This document shows, one piece after another, positions 10,986 through 23,400 of a DNA stretch of 64,000 nt (position 1 is the stretch's first letter; every line of letters starts with the position of its first letter). The stretch comes from Paramyrothecium sp. XJ0827 (Eukaryota > Ascomycota > Sordariomycetes > Hypocreales > Stachybotryaceae). The notes under the pieces were generated by a model that did no database searches, was not told the DNA's origin, and worked only from the letters and a program-made list of their open reading frames with translations. The stretch is from the NCBI GenBank assembly GCA_020881915.1, contig JAJFPB010000010.1, positions 1,612,001 to 1,676,000 on the forward strand, written 5' to 3'. The translations under genes and the position numbers were made by a program.

Positions 10986-13250
10986 AGCAGACCGGGCTTT
11001 TTGCTCGCCGCTTGCCGAGATGGCAGAGTATTAAAACTGTACACTGAGCTCATCACTCGAGTGGTCCATGTTGCTTGGTCACAAGCGTGCATCTATGAAT
11101 ACTTGGAGATGAGGCTGCTGTATGTTATTTCGCCGATGAGGCTGGCATAAGCCGTGTCCTTGCGGACACACGCACTCGCTTCCCCGGAATTACTGTAAAC
11201 AAACCAACATGTAGCTGAGCAGCTGTTCTTGCGCATCTTACCTGTCATATTTAGCTCCAACGTTCGTGGACAATGCCAGGCCCTTCAACCTTCAGCTAGA
11301 GATGTCTTGCCTACGATCCCTATTTTCGACAATCAGTTTTCGCGTTGAACATTACCAGCCCATATTACCACATCTCGGAGCTACCAGCTGAGCTGCTATC
11401 AAAACGCAACATGACCCTCCGGAGGAAGTCCTCGCCAAGTGGGTGACAGAAAAGCGAGGTCACCGAAACACAACGTACCCGTGAATAACCACCAGGAAGG
11501 AAGCCATGGGTGTGCTTTTTAGTTGATTCTCATCCTATGAGTATAGACTTGATTTCTCGTACGTTCCTCAAGACGTCACATTTAATCTCTCATTATACTA
11601 TATTGCTATGAATGCTTTTCAGAAGAAGAAAGAGGTTCTGAAGGATGAATTGACACGCCTCTGTAGAGGTAAAGTGTTTTGGACTCTCGCTTTTCTGCCA
11701 CCCCCTTGCACAGACTCGGAAGCCACTTCAGCGAGACATGAGATGAAAAGTGGCTCACATGGAACTCGTGTGGCGCTCTCGCACGATGGGCACTGTGCTT
11801 GGGCTGCGCCTCACCTCGCCCTTGGCCCCAGCACAAGCGCAGACATGCATTGGGTGGGCTCGCCAGACTATTTTTGGCGCGGCCATGTGAACCATGTTTC
11901 AACCGTGTGCTTGCTCCAGTTATCGCAGGCGGTTTTTGTGCTCACATTGACGCGAATCCATCACGCGGGAGGGAATGAAGCCCACCAACTTCGCTACAAG
12001 TTATCAGGCAAGCCTGCCTATAAGTTACGAACCACCGCGTGTGATTCTTCTGGCTTTTTGCCACACGTGAATGCGACATTAGGTCGTGTTCGCCATTTTC
12101 GTGAACTCGCAGCACGCGAGGGATGAGGGTGGCTTTGCTGTGTGCAAGGGCTTTAAATAAAATACGTGCTGACAAGTCGTCCCGCATCGGAGAAGGGTAC
12201 CTGTACCCTCGGATCAGTCAAAGAACAGCTCGCGTTTACTGGTCTGGACTCCGGAGTAACGTGCCTAGCAACGGCCATCTACGTTAAGTGTCCGCCAAAG
12301 GTTGCAAAATGCAAAGCAATAAGCTTCTTCGTCATCTTCAGGAAGTTGGGTTTTACCAAGATACAACGTGCCATGGCAACGGCACAAGTGACAGCATCAC
12401 GAGGTGGATACTATGGAAACAGGCGTGGTGCATTACGAGGTACCGGACGAGTGGGGTGCTGCACTTCGTACCTGGTTGTAGCCGGGTAGCATCTTCTGGC
12501 GGTGGATGACGTCCTTTCATGCGGCCCCGGGGCCAATCCTTGGCCTGCGCCCTGCTTGGATCAACACTGCTTTGCTGGCGCTGGCGCTTTTTGGTGGGTA
12601 CGCATGCTGTGCCCCGTACATTCTGTTGCAAGTACCTGCGGCATTGTACTGCAATTGACCGCGGCAACAAAGCAAAAAGCATCAGGTTGATTGCGTAAGG
12701 CAAGGCAGGTACCTACTACGCACCGGACAGGCAGAGTACCTCGTCTGGCCAGCGCCCCCGGGAGGTGAGATCAGGTACTCGTATCCCGCTGGCTTGATCT
12801 GAGTGGCTCAGCTAGCTCTAGCGCCAGTCCCCTATTCACCCCAAAGTCACCTCCAGCCTCCAGTCGCTTGCTTGCTTTCTAGCAGATCGGCCGCTTGACT
12901 GACACGAAAAAAAACCCGGCATATCCCCTAAGAGTTCACCATCCACTTCTTGTTTTTCCCTGGCTTTTCGTCTATCCCCTACCTTACTCCTTCTCCTCCT
13001 CTTCCTCCTCATCGCCGTTCCCATCAACGGCCCTTCATTTGTTTCCGCCCTTCCCAACTAGAATCATTCGCTCTTTGAGACTACGGCCTCATTCCTCCCG
13101 TTGCTACGGTTCTCGCAAGCTCCAGCCTAGGAGCCGAGCCTAATTTTCTGGGGAAGCCCCTTTCTTCCCTACGGTGACGAATCAGGGCGAATCCGTTGCT
13201 TTGCTAGATCGCGACCAGCTCATCGGGCTTGAAGCAGCCAGATCAACACA

Positions 13251-16120
13251 ATGGCGTACAACGGCCACAACCAGGGCCACGAGTATGGCGGTGGACATCC
13301 GATGCAGGACCTTCCGTCGGGCAACAACGTAAGCAGAGCAAACGCACCGATGCCAGCCCTCTGCTCGTCTTGCTAACATAGATCCCAGTACACATCTGGC
13401 CGCGAGCACGACGAGGAAGCTGGACGGTATCTCTTGAACGACCCTCCAGCTCTCGGCTACGAGCACGATCGGCTTGGTGCTGGAACACCTCCCGACCGTC
13501 CTGTCTCCGCCTACAGTTTGACCGAATCTTACGCTCCCGGAGCTTCACAGCTACCCCCGCCAGGCCCCGGCTATGCCAACGATACCACTTTCGACCAGTA
13601 CGGCCAAGAAGGCAACTACGGCTTCCCCCGTCCTGCATCCACCCTCCACGATGATGACGATGACAGCTGGGTGCAGCGCCAACAGCTACCTCCCCAGGCA
13701 GCCAAGAGCGGTGGCCTGAAGCGTTACAACACCCGAAAGGTCAAGCTCGTCCAGGGCTCGGTTCTCAGCATTGACTACCCCGTCCCTAGTGCCATCAAGA
13801 ATGCTGTTCAGCCTCGCTACCGCGACATCGAGGGCGGCAACGAGGAGTTTATGAAGATGCGTTACACTGCTGCCACTTGCGACCCTAATGACTTCACGCT
13901 CAAGAACGGTTACGATTTGCGACCCCGAATGTACAACCGTCACACGGAATTGCTTATTGCCATCACTTACTACAACGAGGACAAGGTTCTCCTTACCCGA
14001 ACTTTGCATGGTGTCATGCAGAACATCAGGGACATTGTCAACCTGAAGAAGTCAACCTTCTGGAACAAGGGTGGCCCTGCTTGGCAGAAGATCGTCGTCT
14101 GTCTGGTCTTCGACGGCATTGAGAAGGCGGACAAGAACACCCTGGATGTCCTCGCCACCATTGGTGTGTACCAGGATGGTGTTGTCAAGAAGGACGTCGA
14201 CGGAAAGGAGACCGTTGCCCACATCTTCGAATACACCAGTCAGCTATCCGTCACCCCGAACCAGCAGCTCATTCGACCCACCGGCGACGACCCCCAGAAC
14301 CTACCCCCCGTGCAGTTCATGTTCTGCCTGAAGCAACAGAACAGCAAGAAAATTAACTCTCATCGCTGGCTGTTTAACGCTTTCGGTCGCATCCTTAATC
14401 CCGAAGTAACGATCCTGCTCGATGCCGGTACCAAGCCCAGCCCGCGATCCCTGCTCGCCCTTTGGGAAGGCTTCTATAACGACAAGGACCTTGGTGGTGC
14501 TTGTGGTGAGATTCACGCTATGTTAGGGAAGGGAGGCAAGAAGCTGCTCAACCCTCTCGTTGCTATTCAGAATTTCGAGTACAAGATTTCCAACATTCTT
14601 GATAAGCCTCTTGAGAGTTCATTCGGCTATGTCAGTGTGTTGCCTGGTGCTTTCTCGGCCTATCGTTTCCGAGCCATCATGGGTCGGCCGCTGGAGCAGT
14701 ACTTCCACGGTGACCACACCTTATCGAAGATCCTCGGCAAGAAGGGTATCGACGGCATGAATATCTTCAAGAAGAACATGTTCTTGGCCGAAGATCGAAT
14801 TCTGTGTTTCGAGCTTGTTGCTAAGGCTGGCCAGAAGTGGCATCTGAGCTACATTAAGGCCGCCAAGGGTGAGACTGACGTACCCGAGGGTGCTGCTGAG
14901 TTCATCGGTCAGCGTCGACGATGGCTCAACGGTTCGTTCGCCGCCACTCTCTACTCCCTGATGCATTTCGGCCGCATGTACAAGAGTGGCCACAACATCG
15001 TCCGCATGATCTTCCTTCACATCCAGCTCATCTACAACATCCTCAACGTCATCTTCACCTGGTTCTCCCTGGCCTCCTACTACCTGACCACTTCCGTCAT
15101 CATGGATCTCGTCGGCACCCCTGTCATCGCTTCGTCGAACTCATCGGAACACCATGGCTGGCCTTTCGGCGATTCCGCGACACCAATCATCAATGCTCTG
15201 CTCAAGTACCTGTACCTTGCCTTTGTCATTCTGCAGTTCATTCTTGCGCTGGGTAACCGTCCCAAGGGTTCCAGGTTCACGTATGTGGCGTCATACATGG
15301 TCTTTGGCTTGATTCAGGGATATATTCTCGTCCTCTCTGCCTATCTCGTGGCTCGTGCCTTCAATACCCCTCTTGAGGACCAAATCTCACTTGACTCTGG
15401 CGAAGACTTTGTCAACAGTTTCTTTGCGGGTTCCTCGGCTGCTGGTGTGATTCTCATCGCTCTTATCACGATTTATGGTCTTTACTTCCTGGCCTCGTTC
15501 CTTTATCTCGATCCCTGGCACATGTTCCACTCCTTCCCTCAGTACCTCATTCTCATGTCTAGCTACATCAACATTTTGATGGTTTATGCCTTCAACAACT
15601 GGCACGACGTCTCATGGGGTACCAAGGGATCTGACAAGGCCGAGGCACTGCCCTCTGCGGTTGTGCAGAAGAGCGAGAAGAACGAGGCTGTTGTGGAAGA
15701 AATTGAAAAGGACCAAGAAGATATCGACAGTCAGTTCGAGCAGACGGTCCGTCGCGCTCTGGCTCCCTTCAAAGAGGAGGAAGCTCCCGAGAAGAAGGAT
15801 TTGGAAGACTCTTACAAGTCCTTCCGAACTGGTCTGGTGGTGTCGTGGCTGTTTTCCAACATCTTGCTGGTAGTTGTGATCACCAGCGACAACTTCAACT
15901 CGTTTGGCATCGGGGTAAGTATCCTTCCCTCAAGCACATGTGCTCATCTTATGTTTGCGCGATTACTAACGGAAACCTGCAGCAATCTGCTTCGGCGCGT
16001 ACCGCCAATTTCTTCAAGTTCCTGCTGTATGCTACCGCTGTGCTGTCCATTGTCCGCTTCATGGGCTTCCTTTGGTTCCTGGGCAAGACCGGTCTCATGT
16101 GCTGCTTCGCAAGGAGGTAA
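13251..16120 (+). CDS. chs-1: Class III chitin synthase
   Basis: Processive GT2 enzyme that polymerises UDP-GlcNAc into chitin at hyphal tips and septa. Exons are 13251-13328, 13389-15914 and 15983-16120; introns of 60 and 68 nt are both phase 0, and the protein is 913 residues. The start is the ATG of [10 protein letters not shown], shared in style with other class III enzymes. A disordered Pro/Gly-rich N-terminus of about 150 residues is followed by the chitin synthase domain, with [10 protein letters not shown], the acceptor/catalytic EDR (around 494-496) and QRRRW (534-538). Multiple membrane helices make up the C-terminal third. The protein closely resembles N. crassa CHS-1 and Aspergillus ChsB over its length, including the ending MCCFARR. 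The final intron, 45 codons before the stop, replaces what would otherwise look like a long frameshifted tail. Confidence 0.96.
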
Positions 16121-16731
16121 GCTTGTCACGAAGAGACAAGTCGAGTTGGAGAAAAATTGGGGAGTGCGTAGGGTTACCAAGTTGTGGTCTCTATCCCTGT
16201 ATCGATGGTGCTTGGCTATACGGTTTTGTTCTCCCTTCAATTCCCCGGTATCAATGTACGGCTTTTTACATTAGTATTATTATGTTGTAGAAAATTGGTG
16301 TAACAAGAGGGACAGGAAGCACGGGGAATTTTGCAAAGACTGTCCATAGATCAGGTATCTTACAATGTCATCTTTACGATTCTATAATGAAAAATTTGTA
16401 TCAATCCGTGACGCACCATGTCGCGAGGAGCTCTGGAGCTGGCTTGAAGCGCGCCTAAACTTCGGGAGGGATAGGCCCATTGGGCTGCCTGGCCGATAAG
16501 ATAAGCATCGTCATGACAGATGGAATAGGGAAGCGTTCGCAGTGACAGAATATCCTCCTCGCACATAATCACTCCCACTTTTGACGATCTATTTACGTTA
16601 CTACTCGAGGGCGCCCCGGACACGCCGACACGCGAGACTGTCCGAAACCCTCAAGCCCTTATCAGCGTGCCGTCGCATCCCTCACAACTCCGCTGTGATT
16701 TGCCCCGCCGCGGGCGTTGCAGCAAGCAAAG
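16121..16731. other. Chitin synthase 3' region and UBC12 promoter
   Basis: About 600 bases between two genes on the + strand. Nothing coding was recognised. The first half is AT-leaning and probably holds the chitin synthase 3' UTR; the second half leads into the short first exon of UBC12. Confidence 0.6.
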
Positions 16732-17569
16732 ATGTTGAAGATATGGTCTATGGTATGGGCATCCCGCTGCTTACCCCGCCGCGCCCTCTCAACATACTGA
16801 TTAGACCACAGAAGAAGGAGCAGAAGGAGGCGGAGAACGCTGAAGGACAAGCGGCGGGCGGAAAGAAGAAGAAGGTCACGGCAGCTCAGCTGCGAGTACA
16901 AAAGGGTGGGTAATCCTCTGACTGTGCAGCGATAACGGCAGGCGAACGCAGAAATGGTGATGGACGGAGAGAAGAGAGAGAAGTAACATGGGCTGACCGC
17001 GTGGTGCTACCTATATAGATCTCTCAGAGCTGTCCCTTGGCTCGACGATGAAGACGGACTTCCCCGATCCCGACGACATCCTCAACTTTGTCCTAACGAT
17101 CGAGCCGGATGAGGGCATGTACCGGTCGGGCAAGTTCACCTTCAGCTTCGCCATCAACCAGAACTTCCCGCACGAGCCGCCCAAGGTGCTGTGCAAGGAG
17201 AAGATATACCACCCGAACATCGACCTCGAGGGCAAGGTGTGCCTCAACATCCTGCGCGAGGACTGGAAGCCGGTCCTGAACCTGAATGCGGTTATTGTTG
17301 GGCTACAGGTATGACACCACCTCTACCAGCAGGCTACTCCCCGTAAACCACGAAGCTTGACTGTTTACTTCCGTGTGGGGAGGTTAAAGGAATGTATTAA
17401 CAGTTGCATCTTTTAGTTCTTGTTCCTTGAGCCCAATGCTTCGGATCCCTTGAACAAGGAGGCGGCGGACGACCTGCGAAACAACCGAGAAGGCTTCAAG
17501 CGGAACGTCCGCACGTCCATGGGCGGTGGCGTCGTCAAAGGAACAACTTACGACAGGGTCTTGAAATAG
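16732..17569 (+). CDS. UBC12: NEDD8-conjugating enzyme E2 (Ubc12)
   Basis: E2 enzyme that carries NEDD8/Rub1 on a cysteine thioester and passes it to cullins, activating SCF-type ubiquitin ligases. Four exons: 16732-16752, 16812-16905, 17019-17308 and 17417-17569, 185 residues. The first exon is only 21 nt and encodes MLKIWSM. It joins [12 protein letters not shown] to give the hydrophobic N-terminal hook that binds the NEDD8 E1. Intron 1 has GTATGG, a CTGAT branch and CAG. The downstream ATG at 16744 would give a different, unconserved N-terminus by reading through that intron. The core shows [31 protein letters not shown] with the catalytic Cys at about 113, and [17 protein letters not shown]. 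Intron 2 starts with the less usual donor GTGGGT, but its phase (1) and the product DLSEL fit the family. Confidence 0.95.
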
Positions 17570-18587
17570 AATGCCCCCCAGCTTCTACAACAAGCGGGGC
17601 GCGCTTCGACGTGGCTTGCGTCCACAGCGTTGCACCACTCACCAGAACGCTGCACGGGGGTGGTAGTACGAGGAGACGGCAAAGCGAGGGAATGAATGAA
17701 CGCATGAAAGAAGCACAAGGCACAACACGCGAGAGTGAGGCTCTCGTATAGAAGGGAGGAGGGATTCAGCATTATACCTGCTGCACTACAGGGATTCTCT
17801 GGGAGGGCGCACCACTCTTCTGCCGCGCCGCGACGGGGCTCTTTGATCAGGGAGAAGGGCTGCAAAGCCGCTTCTGGACGTGGAAGGATATGAAAGTGTT
17901 TATAGTTGCGTCTCTTCCAAGCCAGAAGCCATTGCATGGGCAACCCCCGAGGATTTTGTCGAGGTGCAATCCAAGTGCCACAGCCGGTCGAGAGAAGTGA
18001 AGTCCCGCTGTCTAACTTTCAACACCACCTCACCGGCTGCTCAAGGCTCTGAAACCACACAACCGATGAGGCCCCAGGAAGTTATTCACGTAGTTACAGC
18101 ACCGATAGCGGCTTGCCTCGGGCTGGCCTTGACCCGTACTCCACACAGACCCCGCTCTCATCTGTTCCGCCGCGCACGGGAAGGGCGTCACCTAGGCTCC
18201 TCTAGGCATTCGACTAACTTGCAGAGGTGCGCAGGTGCGAAGTCGTGTTTTGATTCGTTGCTTGCGGGAACGACTTGGCGTTGAGGTCTGGAACTATCGC
18301 CAACGGGGGGTAGGCTTGGGGAAGAGTTTGCGTACGGGCCGTGGCAGCGTATAAGTGAAGGCCAAAGCCCAGCCGATATCGTGTTATTCCCGACGCTTAA
18401 TTCACACCTGCCCCTTCCAGACGATCAACGTTCATCACGTTGAACTCTTCATAATCTTCAACTCATAGTGGTTTTTCTCGTTGTATTTATAGTCGAGTTC
18501 TATTCTCTTTTCCCCCCCTCGGAGTCAACTCCAACCAAACCGCCACCAACCGCAGAACGCGACACACTCTCATTACTGCTGGCAGCC
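17570..18587. other. Intergenic region upstream of PLP enzyme
   Basis: About 1 kb with UBC12's 3' UTR and the promoter of the serine racemase-like gene. No gene or RNA was recognised. The 130 bases before 18588 are pyrimidine-rich and probably form the leader. Confidence 0.6.
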
Positions 18588-19816
18588 ATGGCCGACTTGT
18601 CAAATACCCTCCCGCTCACCCGGGACTCCGTCGTCAAGGCGCACGCCATCATCAAGGACAAGGTGTACCGCACGCCCGTCCTGACCAACAAGACGCTGTC
18701 GAGCCTGGCGAGCTCGGCGCGCGACCTGCAGGGGACGCGGTGGGAGGGCCGGGAGCCGGCGCGGCCGCGGTTCAAGCTCTGGTTCAAGTGCGAGAACCAG
18801 CAGCGCGTGGGGGCCTTCAAGGCCAGGGGCGCATTCCACGCGGTTGCGTCGCTGCTGAGGGAGCCCGGGTTCGTGGAGGGAGGCGGGCGGGAGAAGGGCG
18901 TCGTGACGCATAGCTCGGGTAAGTTCAAGAGGACGGCTTGAGGATTCGTGGTTTCCTGGTATAAGTTCGCCAACTCATCCTCATCACAGGCAACCATGCG
19001 CAGGCCCTTGCCCTGGCAGCAGCCGAGAATGGCATCCCGGCACACATCGTCATGCCCAACATCTCGATACCGCAAAAGATTGCCGCCACCAAGGGCTACG
19101 GCGCCAAAGTCGTCTTCAGCGGCAGCACCAGCGTCGAGCGCGAGGCCGTCGCCGCCCAGGTCATCGCCGACACCGGCGCGCGCCTGGTCCCGCCTTACGA
19201 CCACCCGGACATCCTCCTCGGCCAGGGCACCATGGGCCTCGAGTTGCAGGAGCAGGTGCTGGAGCAGCGGAAGGACCAGGCCGGCGCCGAGTCGGCCAAG
19301 GGCCTCGACGCCATCATCACGCCCTGCGGCGGCGGCGGCATGCTCTCCGGCGTGGCCCTGAGCTGCGAGGGCACCGGCATCCGCGTCTTCGGGTCGGAGC
19401 CGTCGTTTGAGGGCGCCGACGACGCGAAGCGAGGCTACGAGTCCGGCCAGCGCATCGAGTCCGTCAAGTCGCTGACCGTGGCCGACGGCCTGCGCACGCC
19501 CGTCGGCGCCCACCCGTGGTCCATCATCTACGAGCGCCGCCTGGTGTCCGGCATGTACAGCGTGACCGAGGACGAGATCGTCGCGGCCATGCGCCTCGTC
19601 TTTGAGCGCATGAAGGTGGTTGTCGAGCCGAGCGCCTGCGTGCCCCTGGCCGTCGTGCTCTTTAATGAGGACTTCCGCGCCATGGTGGAGCGGGAGTCTG
19701 GAGGCGAGCTCTGGGATCTGGGCGTTGTATTCAGCGGTGGCAACGTCGGGGCCGATGCTCTTGGGAAGCTGTTCAGCATGGAGGCGGCCAAGTTTACGCC
19801 CCTGGTCTCGCCCTAG
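18588..19816 (+). CDS. Serine racemase/dehydratase-like PLP enzyme (fold type II)
   Basis: Pyridoxal-phosphate enzyme of the serine/threonine dehydratase family. Likely roles are serine racemisation, serine or threonine deamination, or 3-hydroxyaspartate dehydration as in yeast SRY1. Exons are 18588-18918 and 18990-19816 (71-nt phase 1 intron), 385 residues. The Schiff-base Lys is K78 in QQRVGAFKARGA. Substrate loop SSGNHAQ spans the splice site, and the phosphate-binding loop CGGGGM is at about 223-228. FSGGNVGADAL near the C-terminus matches the cofactor N1 contact region (SGGN). Length and lack of an ACT domain argue against a biosynthetic threonine deaminase. A GC-rich insert between residues 45 and 60 is unusual. 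Substrate cannot be decided from sequence alone. Confidence 0.88.
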
Positions 19817-20052
19817 AATATCGGGACAGCGTTATGACATAGATAGATTATGGATGGATAGATAGAATAAGCCAGATGTGGCGTGAGCGTCGAAGCATTC
19901 GGTAGGATCACAACTATATACTCAAAATTTATTCTCGAGGTCTTTGAATTTCGACAACCACGTTATATAGCTGGTTTATCTCGGGCAACTTCCAATCATC
20001 TGATCATGTGACACGCTCTACGACCCAAGTATTAATCTATACACACAAGTCT

Positions 20053-21937
20053 TCATATATCCTTCAGCGCTTCTTCCATGGTCTGTCTCCATTTCGTCGC
20101 GTTCCTCCTCAGCAGCCAAGAGCCGAGAAACCCGCAGCTCATGCAGAATATGCAAAGAATGGTAAAGACCCAGCCCACGTCAATGGCGTGGATCCACGGC
20201 GCGGCCACCACAGTGCCCACGCAACTGAGAAGGTTGCGCACAAAGTTGTTGATAGCCACGCCCGCGGAACTCTTCTTGCGGATAAACTCCGTCAGCATGG
20301 TTGTCGCCGTAGCCTATGTCCGCTTGGTTAGCCGTCATGCTGAAGATCAAGGGTTTGGGAGCTGTGCTTACGAAAACCAACATGGACGCGACGCCGAAGA
20401 GGAAGGACGCAAGGCAGGGGACAACGACGTGAACTCCATATCTCAAAGTCCACCCGAACGTCAACAGGGACAAGGGGTATACGAGATGGGCGACCCATAT
20501 GTTTTCTCGCACCCGATCCTCTGGCAAGAATATCAGCTTGCCCTGCTCGTCGTATCGGTTGGCTTTCTTGGCCGCGCGAATCATGATGGAGTCAATCCAG
20601 CGGCCTCCAAAGAATGATGTGATGAAATAGCCGACTCCCGGCGGGACGTAGAGGATGCCGAGGATGAGCTGTCCGTAGTTATAAGGGTGCTGCGAGAACT
20701 TCTGCTGGATGGAGATGTTGGACACGAAGAGTGCCCCGAATGCGATGGAGGCCATGAGGACAGTGATGAGAACCGCAGGAAACCGTAAAAAGGCAAGTAC
20801 AGCTAACGGGTCGATAAGGTAGCGTTTCACTGCGGCCGCAAATTTCCTGCCTTGGATTTTGGCAGATTCGACGGTAGTTGTTCGACGAAGCTCAAGGGGC
20901 TCCGTTGGGGCTTCGTCCCTGACACGGCGCGCAAGCGTCTCCGGGAGGAAGAAGAGCAACATCAGGAAGATGACGAGGCCGTAGATGGCAAGGCACCACA
21001 TGTTCGCCTGCCAGCCGAGTTCCTGCGTGAGGGCGCCGCCGATCACCGGCGCAATGACGGGCCCCAGCAGCGGGCCGAGGTAGAACATGCCCATGGCGCG
21101 GCCGCGCTCGAACGACTCCCAGATGTCGGCGACGGTGCCGGCCCCGACGGCCTGGACGCTGGCGGACGCGCCGCCGGCGCAGATCCGGAAGACGATGAGC
21201 ATGGCGATGTTGGTGCTCACGGCGGACAGGATGGAGAAGACGGTGAAGAGCGCAAAGGAGATGAGGTAGATGCTCCGGCGGCCGAACTCCTCGGAGAAGG
21301 CGGACCACCACAGGGGGAAGATGGACATGGCGAGCATGTACATGGCAACCGAGAGGTTGGTGACGGTCTCGGGGGCGCCGAACTCCCTGCTCAAGACCGG
21401 CAATGCAGCTGGACGGATGGAGTCAGACCCAGACCATCAACATGCCGTACTTTCCTCCAAAATTGAAGAAGAACGAAAAAAGGGAAAAAAGAAAGCTTCA
21501 CACTCACGATAGAAGATTGTCGAGCCGAGAGGCGAGGCGGCCGTCGCCAGCGCAACCGTCATGGTGATGGCCCATTTCGTCGAGTTCTTGTAATCATACG
21601 GACGTTCCACCTCGGGAACGACGGCGAGCCGGGCGAAGAGCCCCCGTCTCTTGGAGCGCGGGACCACGGTCGGCGCCCGGGACCGCTGCGAAGATGCGCG
21701 GGACCGCGTTGGGCGGCAGCTCGCCAGGTCAGCGGCCGCCGACGCCTCGCCCATGGAGTCCGGCTCGGCGACGTGCTCGCCTTGCGGCTTCTCGGGGGGG
21801 CGCCCCGCCCCGGCATGGCTGTGGTGGTCATCGCTCGTCTCCGTCTCGCCAGAGTCCGAGATTAGTGAGGGCGGGCGCCCAGCGCGGGGGTCGGCGTCTT
21901 GGCCGGCTGCCTTCTCCGGGTCCTTGTCCTGGCTCAT
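20053..21937 (-). CDS. MFS transporter, DHA1 (QDR/DTR1-like)
   Basis: Proton-coupled efflux carrier of the 12-helix DHA1 group, related in layout to yeast Qdr/Dtr1 drug, polyamine or dityrosine exporters. Exons are 21508-21937, 20372-21408 and 20053-20313; introns of 99 nt (phase 1) and 58 nt (phase 0, CTAAC branch), 575 residues. About 110 disordered, Ser/Arg/Pro-rich residues are cytoplasmic. Helix 1 (WAITMTVALATAASPLG) follows, then FYPALPVLSREF, and SEEFGRRSIYL, the loop 2-3 motif of MFS carriers. VFRICAGGASASVQAVGAGTVAD and FYLGPLLGPVIAPVIGGAL resemble helices 4 and 5 with the antiporter motif C. The gene is divergent from PRO2 across 1.46 kb. The substrate is unknown. The last exon (residues from ATTMLTEFIRKK) restores helices 11-12, which a simple frame reading would lose. 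Confidence 0.9.
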
Positions 21938-23400
21938 GTCGAGATGGGGCGGGCATGCAGTTGCGTGAAATGCGCCGGGCAGCCGCGGCAGTGGACGACG
22001 ACAAGGTGGGCAAGATGGTTGTCAGAGCAGGAGACGGGCCCGTTGCCAGAGTCGTCCATGGTGTTTGGCGCAGAGGAGGCCGGGGGTGCCATGTCGCAAC
22101 CGCCGCCGGAGGGAACCGAAACTACCTGAATGTTTCGAGAACTGGGGATGGTGTGGAGCGATTTCGTTCCCACCAGGGGGGAGGGGGCACGTCAAAGCTC
22201 CATTCCAGGCTATCCAGGCCAGTTCATTGGGTCGTGGACGCTCGAAGGGGTAGGTGAGCAAGAAGCCGGGGGCGGTTCGTCATGACGGCAATTAGACGGA
22301 GAATGTGCAAAAGCGTGTTGCCGTTGCCGTTGCCGTTGCCGTTGCAAGCGTAGGCGTTGCGGTCTGCGTTCGTGCCGGGTTAGCGGTGACCCGGACTCTC
22401 GGTATGATTCATACGGATGGGGGAAAAAAGAGAAGAAGAGAGTTTGCAACGTCGCAGTAGCGCAAAGTTGTGCGATGCGTTGCTTCTTCCTGTTACGGGC
22501 CGCTAGTTGTATTTTTGCTTCTTGGGAACCGACTGTTGAAGGTTTTGTCTCTCATAGTCATGTTGCCGATATAGCCGATATCCGGATGCCGTCTAATTGG
22601 AGGTGATGCATACCGCTTCCGCAAACAACCAAATGAATCGACTTTGACAGGAAAATAAGGAGATTGGACATGGAATTTCCGTCAACAGTCCATATACAGT
22701 CCAGTCTTTCAGGGTAGACTTACTGTGGGCTCGGAAAGGCACTATTCTCCACCGTCACCGCTTTGACGGGGAGAGAAGGGGCGCTTGTTGGAGCATCGCA
22801 AGTGTGAACCCAGCAGCACATGGCCATGAAAAGTCTGGGCCTGCTACGTAGTCTGCTTGCTTCATTGTAATTAGTGCCAATCAGGTATACATTGGTTTGA
22901 GGAGAATGTGGGAATTTAACGACAGAACAGCCCCAAGCCCGCCGTGGGCTTCGACACAAGAATGTCCGATGCCCAAGGACGACTTAGTAAGAAAGCAACC
23001 GACTTGGATTCCACATCAAGCCAGACAATGCTCCACCTATGGACATATTACTGGGGCCCGAGATGCGAGATCGACGCGCTGCAACATGGAATCACGGAGT
23101 AACCCAGCCCTCTGGGTAATTTGCAGCTCGACCATGTGTGCTCCCGGTTTCCCCATTCTGGCCTCTTACTCAAAGCCCAAGGGCCCTGTCCGCTCATCGG
23201 CCCCAGAGTGGGGTGTCTTGGCCGAGCACCACCGACTTGGTCAACCCCACCGCGGGGCATGCGACCCGACTTCTCGTCATAATTTCTTCTAAGCCCAGTG
23301 AAATATTTACCCTCCTGCTCCTAGCAACGCATCTTGGGAACAATTCCTCCGTCCATCTCCCTCTCCTTTCTCCCTTTCTCCCCGGTCCCCCGCCGCCGCC
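21938..23400. other. Divergent promoter region MFS / PRO2
   Basis: 1.46 kb between two genes that point away from each other. No coding potential was recognised. It contains a TTGCCG hexamer repeat near 22318-22345. The final 60 bases before PRO2 are pyrimidine-rich and end in a GCCGCC-type start context. Confidence 0.6.
22318..22345. repeat. Hexanucleotide tandem repeat (TTGCCG)
   Basis: Four perfect TTGCCG units plus a partial unit, in the MFS/PRO2 intergenic region. Being a multiple of three it could be read in frame, but no coding frame was recognised here. Confidence 0.9.

Larger units (their letters stand above)
8487..13250. other. Divergent intergenic region (Opy2-like / chitin synthase)
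   Basis: This 4.8-kb region separates two divergently transcribed genes and no coding gene was recognised in it. Minus-strand 8487-9300 is pyrimidine-rich and probably holds the Opy2-like 5' leader and promoter. A CT microsatellite lies at 9588-9606. A strongly AT-rich island spans about 10853-10985. TACCT/GGTACC motifs occur near 10154, 12197-12204, 12437 and 12707. The last 350 bases before 13251 are pyrimidine-rich on the + strand and are the likely chitin synthase promoter and leader. An open frame of 172 codons at 11608-12126 has no recognisable domain. Confidence 0.5.

Noticed and set aside
11608..12126. 172-codon open frame upstream of the chitin synthase
   Set aside because: Not similar to any family by eye. 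Weak internal repeats were suspected, but the matches were too imperfect to call.
16744..16905. Alternative UBC12 start at 16744
   Set aside because: It reads through a well-formed intron and gives an unconserved N-terminus; the 16732 start with splicing restores the conserved hook.
18500..19513. Long minus-strand frame (337 codons) opposite the PLP enzyme
   Set aside because: It is a GC-rich shadow of the real gene on the + strand: Ala/Gly/Arg/Leu-rich with no domain, and it crosses the intron.
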